From: Planctomycetota bacterium
GTDB lineage: Bacteria; Planctomycetota; Phycisphaerae; Sedimentisphaerales; Anaerobacaceae
Direction of reading: 5' to 3'
DNA length: 6,766 nucleotides
Assembly: GCA_013202635.1 (NCBI GenBank)
Contig: JABMRO010000443.1
Coordinates: 1 to 6,766, forward strand
Part shown: in pieces, positions 1 through 6,203 of the stretch
How positions within the stretch are numbered: position 1 is the first letter of the stretch
How the letters are laid out: every line of letters starts with the position of its first letter
Notes under the pieces: model-generated
What the model was told of the DNA's origin: nothing
Database searches by the model: none
The model's input: the letters and a program-made list of their open reading frames with translations, nothing else
Made by a program: the position numbers and the translations under genes

Positions 1-752
1 GAGTATGACTCGAAATTAAATCTACCCAAAAGACCGCCGGCAATAACCAGCAAAACCCGCTGATTACGCGCCTTAACAATTTCCAATGCTTTAAGAAGAA
101 CATCCAGACCTTTATTTGGGCGAATTCCTCCGAAGAATAATATTATCTGGCGGTCTTGCGGCAGATTTAATTTTTTCCGTGCATCCGTCATGGCCGGAGG
201 ATTTTGCACAGGCATAATTCCATGGGGGATAACGTCTATACGGTCGGAGCAAATACCCCAATGGTCGGCCAGTTGTCTTTTGCCGTCCTCGTAGTGCACT
301 ATCAAACGGTGGGGGATTTGAAGGCTCCGTTTTATAAATGAAGCCCTGCTGACAAAGCGTTCATAATGAGGCTTAACATCATGTACGGTAAGCACAACAG
401 GCAATTGACGTGCTAAGGGCTTTAAGAAAAACTGATCCAGCAGCGGAGTGCCAACGCCCTGAAAATGAACTACATCGAAACGCCCGCCAGCAGCAAACCG
501 GTTTCGACGCAAACTGTTAAGCAGGCTTCGGTAAAATCTGTCGGTCGCCCAGTGCAGTTGTGACCACTGTTTTTTCTTATCTATGAACTCAAACAGACAT
601 CTTTCGACTTTGAATGGTCTTGGCAGGTCCGTCCATAATGAGTTTGTAAGTACGGTAACATCAGCGCCGGTTCGACACAAACCACTGCTTAAGGCGTCAG
701 TGTACGAGTATAATCCGCCTGTGCTTGCACCGGCTACCATCAATACACGCAT
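1..752 (-). CDS. GT4-type glycosyltransferase, C-terminus cut by window edge
   Basis: Probable cytoplasmic or membrane-associated glycosyltransferase that transfers a sugar from a nucleotide-sugar donor to the growing repeat unit. The first 250 residues are visible with no internal stop; family members are usually about 350-420 residues, so part of the donor-binding half is missing. GT-B features seen are a first beta strand and Gly-rich loop (MRVLMVAGASTGG, 1-13), a hydrophobic strand then acidic-His element (VVLTVHD, 119-125), an inter-domain segment ending RIDVIPHGI (171-179), and the start of the donor domain, LFFGGIRPNKGLDVLLKAL (205-223), whose Arg211 and Lys214 match the phosphate-contacting pair of GT4 enzymes. 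The start is firm: an in-frame TAA lies at 788-786 with no start codon between, and AAGGGA (768-763) sits 10 nt upstream. An alternative start at Met5 would shorten the first strand. It follows the polymerase gene by 107 nt. Donor and acceptor cannot be read from the sequence. Confidence 0.9.
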   Translation of the reverse strand, partial: MRVLMVAGASTGGLYSYTDALSSGLCRTGADVTVLTNSLWTDLPRPFKVERCLFEFIDKKKQWSQLHWATDRFYRSLLNSLRRNRFAAGGRFDVVHFQGVGTPLLDQFFLKPLARQLPVVLTVHDVKPHYERFVSRASFIKRSLQIPHRLIVHYEDGKRQLADHWGICSDRIDVIPHGIMPVQNPPAMTDARKKLNLPQDRQIILFFGGIRPNKGLDVLLKALEIVKARNQRVLLVIAGGLLGRFNFESY

Positions 753-762
753 ATCGAATATT

Positions 763-768
763 TCCCTT
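763..768 (-). promoter_or_regulatory. Ribosome binding site of the GT4 glycosyltransferase
   Basis: AAGGGA on the minus strand lies 10 nt before the ATG at 752. With the in-frame stop at 788-786 it fixes the start of the glycosyltransferase gene. The 107-nt spacer it lies in (753-859) shows no convincing terminator hairpin. Confidence 0.5.
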
Positions 769-859
769 CTCGTAGTAACCGGAGTTTAAGCAGATTAAGC
801 GTTCGGATTTGGAAGTTTGCTCTTGTTTTCATTGTTGAGAGTATTGTTTGCGGAAAATT

Positions 860-2275
860 TTAATAGGTAAAGTGTTCAGGATTACCTTCGATATTTTTAT
901 CGGAGTGTGCATAAGTAAGCTCAGGGTATAGTTCTTCTTCCTCAAAGATCTCTTCTTCTTCAGGGACATCTTCTTGCTGATAGAGGCTTATGTAGATGTC
1001 CTGCCAGTTGGCTATTATAGCAGCGAAGCATATCAACAGCGGTGCGGCACGGGGATTCGAAAATATAGGATGGAAGAATCCATCTGCCGTCAGTGCCAAC
1101 ATTAATAAAAAGCTCGTTGTGCCGTAATATCGCATATATGGGATGTCACTCCCGGACAAAGCAAAACTCCGCACAAGGATAGCGAATATCAGGATGAGCA
1201 CCGTTACCAATCCGAGTAAGCCGCTCCTGTCCAGCCAGCCAAGATATTCTGAATGGTAAAAACCCACCAGAGGGGATTTGCCCGCTGGCGCCGGATGCAT
1301 CGCCCCGATACCTCTGCCGGTCAATATGAAGTATGGTTCCTGCTTGTAGCTTGAAATGATTATTTCGTGTTCCAACGCCCTCCAAGTATCTTCCTGAAAC
1401 GGACTGGGTATTTCAACCTGGCCTGACCTTGTCGTTCCGGCCCGAAATCTTTCCAGGAAATCAAAACCTATTGCCGAGGCGACTCCGACCATGAGCAGGC
1501 CGACAATTCCAAATGCAAGCAAAGTTCTGACCCTGCCCTTGATGAACAACAACGAAGCTATTGCAAGCACGCCCATTGCCCCGTACATAGACCTTGTTTC
1601 GCTGAGTATTATACCGCCTATACCGACCATCATCACCAACACAGAAACAGGAGTCAGGCCGACTTTGCTTACCAGTCTGCCTATCGCGATACTTACCAGT
1701 GAAAGATAAAGCAGGGGAACAAGAGTATATGTCCCTCTTTCGCCGCCCAATTGTGTTGAAACTTCGATTTCGGCGACACGAGGCGTGAAAACACCAAATC
1801 TTACGAGAATATGTACGCCGAACATTGCCAGCAGCAGAAAGACCGAGAATTTTATGAATCCGTTCGCGCGGGAAAAGTTTGTGAAATACCGAAGCCCGAA
1901 TATCATTGCTGCTGCGAAGTGTGCCACTCTCGAATGCGTAAAGGCGGTCTGGGTGTACATAAGCAGCCCTTGTATCAACGCAAGTGCGGTTAATATTGCT
2001 ATGGCAATGAAGCATTTTCCGATAACGCCGGAAGGACATTGCCGTTCCCGGGGCACAAAAAGCGCCGCCGCTAATGTTAACCACGCCAGGATATCTGCCG
2101 GTGCCCACGTGCGGGGCATGCCAAGGTTGCCCGCACTATATATGTAGCTGGCGAGTACGCTGTGGAACACGACGGATATCAGGAATATGTAGAATACCCA
2201 CTTCGGCTTCAAGACTACCAGAGGCACGCATATTACTATTGCAATCAAACACAATACTGCAATAAATGTTGCCAT
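860..2275 (-). CDS. O-antigen ligase/polymerase family membrane protein (Wzy/WaaL-like)
   Basis: Multi-pass inner-membrane protein of 471 residues, likely polymerising lipid-linked repeat units or ligating the glycan to an acceptor on the periplasmic side. About ten to twelve hydrophobic segments are visible, e.g. 2-22, 26-46, 60-74, 87-107, 141-161, 183-200, 207-225, 229-245, 250-270, 353-372, 384-398 and 410-424. The typical family landmarks are present: a TM segment ending in LSETRSMYGAMG (224-235, Arg228), a long periplasmic loop (about 271-350), then GRGIGA (320-325) and HSEYLGWLDRSGLLGL (341-356), where His341 matches the conserved His of the Wzy_C family (often HN). Unusual is a soluble C-terminal tail (about 432-471) with the cluster PEEEEIFEEEELYPEL (438-453). 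The start is firm: an in-frame TAA lies four codons upstream (2287-2285) and overlaps an AAGG ribosome binding site. Polymerase and ligase cannot be separated by sequence alone; the adjacent flippase gene favours a Wzx/Wzy role. Confidence 0.88.
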   Translation of the reverse strand: MATFIAVLCLIAIVICVPLVVLKPKWVFYIFLISVVFHSVLASYIYSAGNLGMPRTWAPADILAWLTLAAALFVPRERQCPSGVIGKCFIAIAILTALALIQGLLMYTQTAFTHSRVAHFAAAMIFGLRYFTNFSRANGFIKFSVFLLLAMFGVHILVRFGVFTPRVAEIEVSTQLGGERGTYTLVPLLYLSLVSIAIGRLVSKVGLTPVSVLVMMVGIGGIILSETRSMYGAMGVLAIASLLFIKGRVRTLLAFGIVGLLMVGVASAIGFDFLERFRAGTTRSGQVEIPSPFQEDTWRALEHEIIISSYKQEPYFILTGRGIGAMHPAPAGKSPLVGFYHSEYLGWLDRSGLLGLVTVLILIFAILVRSFALSGSDIPYMRYYGTTSFLLMLALTADGFFHPIFSNPRAAPLLICFAAIIANWQDIYISLYQQEDVPEEEEIFEEEELYPELTYAHSDKNIEGNPEHFTY

Positions 2276-2350
2276 AATGTTACCTTAGATACGGCTTCTT
2301 AGTAAATCTGCACATTTGCCTGTTAAAGTCGGACAATAAAGTCTAAAGTT

Positions 2351-2429
2351 AAATATCGGAAATCAAAGGATGGGATTACAGGTTAAAAGTCAGGTTTTCT
2401 TAAGTATTTTCTTTTGATTTTCGATTTTT
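2351..2429. repeat. Imperfect inverted repeat in the 185-nt spacer
   Basis: The spacer between the pyruvyl transferase stop and the polymerase start (2276-2460) carries two 19-nt arms, 2351-2369 and 2411-2429. They are reverse complements at 16 of 19 positions, with a core of AAATCAAA against TTTGATTT, and 41 nt lie between them. The spacer also holds related words in direct orientation: CCTGTTAAAGTCGG (2319-2332) and CAGGTTAAAAGTCAGG (2379-2394). It may be a long-loop hairpin affecting read-through, a degenerate dispersed repeat, or chance in A/T-rich sequence. No classic terminator with a T-run directly after a GC-rich stem is seen. Confidence 0.4.
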
Positions 2430-2460
2430 TCACTATATATCCGGTAAGTTTCGCTCTGCT

Positions 2461-3723
2461 TTATTTTACATTGCGAACCTGTTCAATCATTTTTGCAAAA
2501 TCTTCCCTGACCTGCTTGCACATTTGAGAGCCTGCCTCTTCTTCTTTCTGGCTGATGAAGTCCAGGTTATTATTAATTTTATCGAATAGTTCAATCAGCT
2601 TTTCTGTGCTGATCTGCTCATCTGTAATGCAATATTTTTCAAGCCCGTATTGAGCCATAAAATCTTCGGTTTTTTTATGATATGCAATCGCAAGCAAGGG
2701 TGTTGCTGCCACTAATGAAAAGATTTGTGAATGGGTTTTGTGCCCGATGAATATTCTGCACTTTGCAATGGCGTTGATATGGTCTGAGGTTCCGGGAAAG
2801 CCTTCAACAATTTCACAGTTTTCTTTTTTATTAACGCTGTGTATCACCGCCTCAATACAGTGACGGTCTGTGCCTTGCAGCTCCATCGGGAAAAATCGCA
2901 CTTTATATCCGGCCTCTATGGCATGGTCAATCAGCGATGCAAAATAACGCGGATGATTGTTGTGTTCTTCGAGCCGGCCGGCACGTGTGTGCACGTAAAC
3001 GGAGATGCCCATTACGGGCGGGCGGTTACTTGGTTTGGTTCGTGATTTGACAATATCACACAGGCCGAATACGGACTCGCGTGTCTTAGATACATGCTCC
3101 AGGGAAACCTGCATTTCATTTATTTGTTCTGCCGAGGCCTCGTCACGGATAAATATTTGGCTGGCGCCGGAAAGTATTTTTTGCACCATCAACTTACTTT
3201 TCTGCGATTTGAACTCGAATGGACCGATAGATTGTGACCAGAGTAATAATGGTTTTTCGTATAGCAAAGCTACCGCCATATCGAATATCTGCGGGGTGGC
3301 CGCATCAGGTACAAACATAGTGGTGATGTGGTGACCTCCGGTACTGATGACGATGTCAGCTTCTCTGAGGGCTTTTACGAATTGCCTGTTTATCAGAAAA
3401 CGAAGATACCACGGACGTTTGCCTGCAATCAGGGCGTTGCGTACTAAGGGAAAATGAATTCGCCGCTTGAGTATTACCTTCTGTATTCGATGAATTACTT
3501 TGCCCCAAAAGCCAACGTCTTTTTTGCGGGAATTGTCCCAGCCCCATGGGATAACTCGCACAGCAATCTCCGGAAAATCCGGTTTCTCTTCCCAATATTC
3601 CGGATTACTTGCAGACACAGTAACCTGGTCAATGCCATTTCGTGCCAGCTCCCTGAGCACAAAAAACAGAACGGCTCTGTCACCTTTATTTGTAGAGCAT
3701 TGATTAATAACGAGGGCCTTCAT
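2461..3723 (-). CDS. Polysaccharide pyruvyl transferase family protein
   Basis: A 420-residue soluble protein of the polysaccharide pyruvyl transferase family (WcaK/CsaB-like, GT-B-like fold). Characterised members move pyruvate from phosphoenolpyruvate onto a sugar as a ketal, giving the glycan a negative charge. Family landmarks seen: N-terminal strand and NxGD element (MKALVINQCSTNKGDRAVL, 1-19), DIVISTGG (123-130), LLLWSQSIGPF (159-169), IRDEAS (192-197), MGISVYVH (238-245) and the C-terminal block FIGHKTHSQIF (325-335) followed by IAYHKKTEDF (346-355). In the last block Lys-Thr-His (329-331) stands where many relatives have Arg-x-His. The frame stays open upstream to 4020, but that extension lies inside the flippase gene and does not resemble the family. 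ATG 3723 matches the family N-terminus and overlaps the flippase stop by 4 nt, with AAGGGA 8 nt upstream. The exact sugar, and whether pyruvate is really the donor, are inferred. Confidence 0.88.
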   Translation of the reverse strand: MKALVINQCSTNKGDRAVLFFVLRELARNGIDQVTVSASNPEYWEEKPDFPEIAVRVIPWGWDNSRKKDVGFWGKVIHRIQKVILKRRIHFPLVRNALIAGKRPWYLRFLINRQFVKALREADIVISTGGHHITTMFVPDAATPQIFDMAVALLYEKPLLLWSQSIGPFEFKSQKSKLMVQKILSGASQIFIRDEASAEQINEMQVSLEHVSKTRESVFGLCDIVKSRTKPSNRPPVMGISVYVHTRAGRLEEHNNHPRYFASLIDHAIEAGYKVRFFPMELQGTDRHCIEAVIHSVNKKENCEIVEGFPGTSDHINAIAKCRIFIGHKTHSQIFSLVAATPLLAIAYHKKTEDFMAQYGLEKYCITDEQISTEKLIELFDKINNNLDFISQKEEEAGSQMCKQVREDFAKMIEQVRNVK

Positions 3724-5249
3724 ATTCGATGTCCCTTTTTGCTCCCGTATTTTATTCTCACTGCGGCGATTAAATCGGCCGTCTCTTTCCGCAGCGAAAT
3801 AACTGTGAAACTCACCGTTACGACCACGGCGGCCAGTATAAGCATCGCCGGCCAGCCAATGGTTCCTCTCGGTAGAATGCCGTTCAGCGCCCACAGTGCC
3901 GCGATTGAAACGAGACTTGCCGCCAGAGGCCCAGACAAGCTGTCTTTGAGGTACTCGTAAGGGTGTATCCCTAATTTGTGCAGGCCGTGGAGAGGCAGCC
4001 AAAGCCCCATATACGCCCACAGGGCAGCTACAAGCGCTATCGACGGTGCCATCGGGACGGAAACGAAACCTTGCAATAAAATTAACTCAAGTAAAACAGC
4101 GATTACTGCAGTGGTGATTGCTGCGATTGTCAATCCTCGCAGATGTCCTATACCTACCAATGAAGGTAACCATATTCCGAAAAATCCCCGCCCGACAACA
4201 GATATTATCAACACTCGCATCACAAGAACCGTTTCTGATGGAACCGCATCCTTAAACCAGATAGACAGAATTTCTCTGGCGAAGACAAACAGCAAAATCA
4301 ATAAAGCGCCGGCCAGAGCAGAGCTTATGTGGGTCCCTTTTTTAATAACTGCTTTTACTCTTTCGGTTTGCCCGCCTGCGTTAAGACTGGTAATAACCGG
4401 CAGGAAAACATTTTGAGTTCCTGCCAGGAGCCCGCGAACAAAGCTGGGAATCATCGAGGCAATAGCGTACACCTCTACGTCCTCGGCACTGCCTACCTTA
4501 CCGACAACTAATACCAGTGTACTAAACATAAAAACCATGCTGCCCGAACGAGCGGTCGCATGGCCGGTATGTCGAAATATCTCTCGAATCGTATTCTTTC
4601 CGACCTTGGAGATGGCGATTCTGAAACCTTCGATCGATTTTCGTGCAACTGAAAACATCAACAGCAAAGATGCCGCCGCCGCCATTGCGGATGCCAGCTG
4701 CACGGCAATCATACTTTTCCAAAGAGCAAGTATTCCAACAGTTAAGACCATGCGAAGCAGATTAGCTGTAATTGCAACGGCGTTAGATCTCGTATGGTAC
4801 TGATAACCCCTTAATGCACCGCCAAAAGTTGCGCCCAATATCCTGAGTGCCAATGTAACACCAACCAGTATGCACGTAATCTGTGCTTCGCGTGCTGACT
4901 CGGAGGTAATTGCCGTAAATATGTCGGAAACGAAAAATGATAACAAAACTGCCGCGGCAACGGTTAAAACAGCCAGCCCTATCAGCATTCCGAAAGAGGC
5001 TGATATAAACTTATTCATCTGCTCGATATTATCACGATAGAAGGCCACGAAACGATTTGTTGACAGCGAGAACGCTCTTTCCAAAATTATAGGATAACGC
5101 AGTCCAGTGGAAAGCAAAGCCCACACACCGAAGCTCGCACCAAGGTTGTGCCGTATAGTCCTGAACAGCACCAGCCCGACCGCCGCAGCAACCAGCATAC
5201 CGACCCAGTTCGAGCCGGCATTCATTATTATGCGTTTTCTTAATGACAT
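3720..5249 (-). CDS. Polysaccharide/lipid-linked oligosaccharide flippase (Wzx/MurJ-like)
   Basis: Inner-membrane flippase of 509 residues that probably moves the undecaprenyl-linked repeat unit from the cytoplasmic to the periplasmic face. Length and layout fit the polysaccharide biosynthesis branch of the MATE/MOP superfamily, which typically has 12-14 TM helices. Hydrophobic segments are visible near 12-30, 40-55, 83-110, 124-145, 155-177, 181-200, 236-250, 258-276, 308-330, 341-361, 372-394, 402-420, 438-458 and 465-486. The N-terminus is basic (MSLRKR), and charged residues sit in the first helices (Arg30, Arg33, Arg51, Glu57, Arg58), as is common in this family. The C-terminus is basic (KYGSKKGHRI). 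The start is fixed by an in-frame TAG directly upstream (5252-5250); no clear Shine-Dalgarno sequence precedes it, and Met9 is a less likely alternative. The stop TGA overlaps the pyruvyl transferase ATG. Wzx-type sugar flippase and MurJ-type lipid II flippase are hard to tell apart by sequence; the neighbours support the former. Confidence 0.9.
   Translation of the reverse strand: MSLRKRIIMNAGSNWVGMLVAAAVGLVLFRTIRHNLGASFGVWALLSTGLRYPIILERAFSLSTNRFVAFYRDNIEQMNKFISASFGMLIGLAVLTVAAAVLLSFFVSDIFTAITSESAREAQITCILVGVTLALRILGATFGGALRGYQYHTRSNAVAITANLLRMVLTVGILALWKSMIAVQLASAMAAAASLLLMFSVARKSIEGFRIAISKVGKNTIREIFRHTGHATARSGSMVFMFSTLVLVVGKVGSAEDVEVYAIASMIPSFVRGLLAGTQNVFLPVITSLNAGGQTERVKAVIKKGTHISSALAGALLILLFVFAREILSIWFKDAVPSETVLVMRVLIISVVGRGFFGIWLPSLVGIGHLRGLTIAAITTAVIAVLLELILLQGFVSVPMAPSIALVAALWAYMGLWLPLHGLHKLGIHPYEYLKDSLSGPLAASLVSIAALWALNGILPRGTIGWPAMLILAAVVVTVSFTVISLRKETADLIAAVRIKYGSKKGHRI
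3732..3737 (-). promoter_or_regulatory. Ribosome binding site of the pyruvyl transferase, inside the flippase gene
   Basis: AAGGGA on the minus strand lies 8 nt before the ATG at 3723 and within the last codons of the flippase gene. It decides the start: the long open extension up to 4020 is not the true N-terminus. With the ATGA stop/start overlap it points to coupled translation of the two genes. Confidence 0.55.
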
Positions 5250-5352
5250 CTAATAGCGTTTATTCTGTTCAGCGAGTAATACTAATTTTATGTCCTGGAC
5301 AACTCAGCTGATTTTCGTGTCTTGAAAACTCCGGGGTACATTACCCGCTCTG

Positions 5353-6114
5353 TTATTCTGCTTCAAACACAAAATACCAACCGCTGGCTAACCACCATGG
5401 CAAAATATCTGCAAGCCGCACGTCTGCTTTACCGAAGAGAGGTCCCCGTCTTGTTTCAAAAATAGCTAATATGGAGTCGGATTTGCCGAAATCCTTAAGC
5501 CTGAAGGAAAAGGTAGACAGCATCTTAAGAAATCTTTTTTTGGTGTAAAATTGACAATGGTCTTGCCCTGTAAAATAAGGCTGCTTTCCGAAAATATGAC
5601 GCAGCCAATTATTCCTGCGAAGATGAGTAATGACAGATAACCTTCTTTTAAGCTGCCATGGCCCATACCCGTTGGGAATTGTAACAACCAACCAGGCTCC
5701 CTTCTTAAGCCGGGCCCTGATGCTTTTTACAAATTCGTGGGGATTGACAGCATGCTCAAGAACCTCACTTGCAATAACCAAATCATAGCTCTTATTGTCG
5801 TCAAAACTATGACCGTCCGCTTGCTTAATAATTATGTTATTGAGCTTCTCTTTCTCAATACGCTCTAAGATGCCGGACACTGCCGATGCATCGATATCGA
5901 ATGCCGTGATGTGAGAGCCAAGAGAAACCAATGGAAATGTTATACCTCCCGGACCGCATCCGAACTCCAGGATTTCAAGCTCTTCGAAAGACTTATTTTT
6001 CGACTGTGCATATTTACATACCGCGGAATATATGAATTTAAGTCTCTTGACATATTGCGGGCTCGTATAAATACTGCTTTTTATAAAAGTGTCCAGCGCT
6101 GTGTTATCTTGCAT
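5353..6114 (-). CDS. Class I SAM-dependent methyltransferase
   Basis: A 253-residue cytoplasmic enzyme of the UbiG-like (Methyltransf_11/23) group, predicted to transfer a methyl group from S-adenosylmethionine, here probably to a sugar or a glycan precursor. Motif I is clear at LEFGCGPGG (49-57). The acidic residue ending strand 2 is in AFDID (71-75), DGHSFDD (100-106) is in the motif III region, and YDLVIASEVLEH (110-121) plus VVTIPNGYG (143-151) follow. A later FYTKKRFLKML (189-199) matches the segment these enzymes have before the last strands. The C-terminus is unusually hydrophobic and aromatic (LPWWLASGWYFVF, 238-250), which may pack as a cap or touch the membrane. The start is firm, since an in-frame TAA lies directly upstream (6117-6115); no strong ribosome binding site is seen. 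The gene sits 89 nt after the DUF4091 gene and 103 nt before the flippase gene. Its substrate cannot be deduced. Confidence 0.9.
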   Translation of the reverse strand: MQDNTALDTFIKSSIYTSPQYVKRLKFIYSAVCKYAQSKNKSFEELEILEFGCGPGGITFPLVSLGSHITAFDIDASAVSGILERIEKEKLNNIIIKQADGHSFDDNKSYDLVIASEVLEHAVNPHEFVKSIRARLKKGAWLVVTIPNGYGPWQLKRRLSVITHLRRNNWLRHIFGKQPYFTGQDHCQFYTKKRFLKMLSTFSFRLKDFGKSDSILAIFETRRGPLFGKADVRLADILPWWLASGWYFVFEAE

Positions 6115-6133
6115 TTATAAGTCACTCAAATCA

Positions 6134-6155
6134 TTGATTATAGACGGTTGATTAT
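6134..6155. repeat. 8-bp direct repeat before the methyltransferase gene
   Basis: TTGATTAT occurs at 6134-6141 and again at 6148-6155, a 14-bp period, within the 89-nt spacer (6115-6203). The first copy overlaps the possible -10 box of the methyltransferase gene. A pair of short direct repeats at a promoter can bind a regulator, but in A/T-rich spacer it may be chance. Confidence 0.25.
6137..6142 (-). promoter_or_regulatory. Possible -10 box of a promoter for the methyltransferase gene
   Basis: A consensus TATAAT lies on the minus strand 22 nt upstream of the ATG at 6114. No good -35 hexamer is present at 16-18 nt further upstream (the best 17-nt position reads CGATTG), so this is a weak prediction. 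If real it would leave a 5' leader of only about 15 nt and allow the five downstream genes to be transcribed independently of the DUF4091 gene. Confidence 0.25.
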
Positions 6156-6203
6156 TGAGCAATCGGATGGCTTGTGGTGTGAATAAGAAGAATATTATGA
6201 CCC

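Noticed and set aside
583..789. A 68-residue plus-strand frame at the left end
   Set aside because: It is opposite the start of the GT4 gene, which has clear family motifs and a fixed start.
1461..2108. A 215-residue minus-strand frame within the polymerase gene
   Set aside because: It overlaps the membrane protein in another frame, is rich in Arg/Cys/Ser and shows no domain pattern.
3724..4020. In-frame N-terminal extension of the pyruvyl transferase by 99 residues
   Set aside because: It lies inside the flippase coding sequence, reads as Arg/Gly-rich shadow sequence, and the family's own N-terminus and a ribosome binding site fit ATG 3723.
3454..4416. Open frames on the plus strand opposite the flippase and pyruvyl transferase genes (168 and 146 residues)
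   Set aside because: They are antisense to two well-supported genes, show no recognisable family features, and their composition is that of shadow frames.
5291..5301. Palindrome TGTCC-T-GGACA upstream of the flippase as an operator
   Set aside because: With only 5-bp arms and a single copy, it cannot be distinguished from chance.
5334..5346. Short hairpin GGGTA-CAT-TACCC just after the methyltransferase stop as a terminator
   Set aside because: The stem is only 5 bp and no T-run follows on the minus strand; the downstream genes appear to belong to the same cluster.
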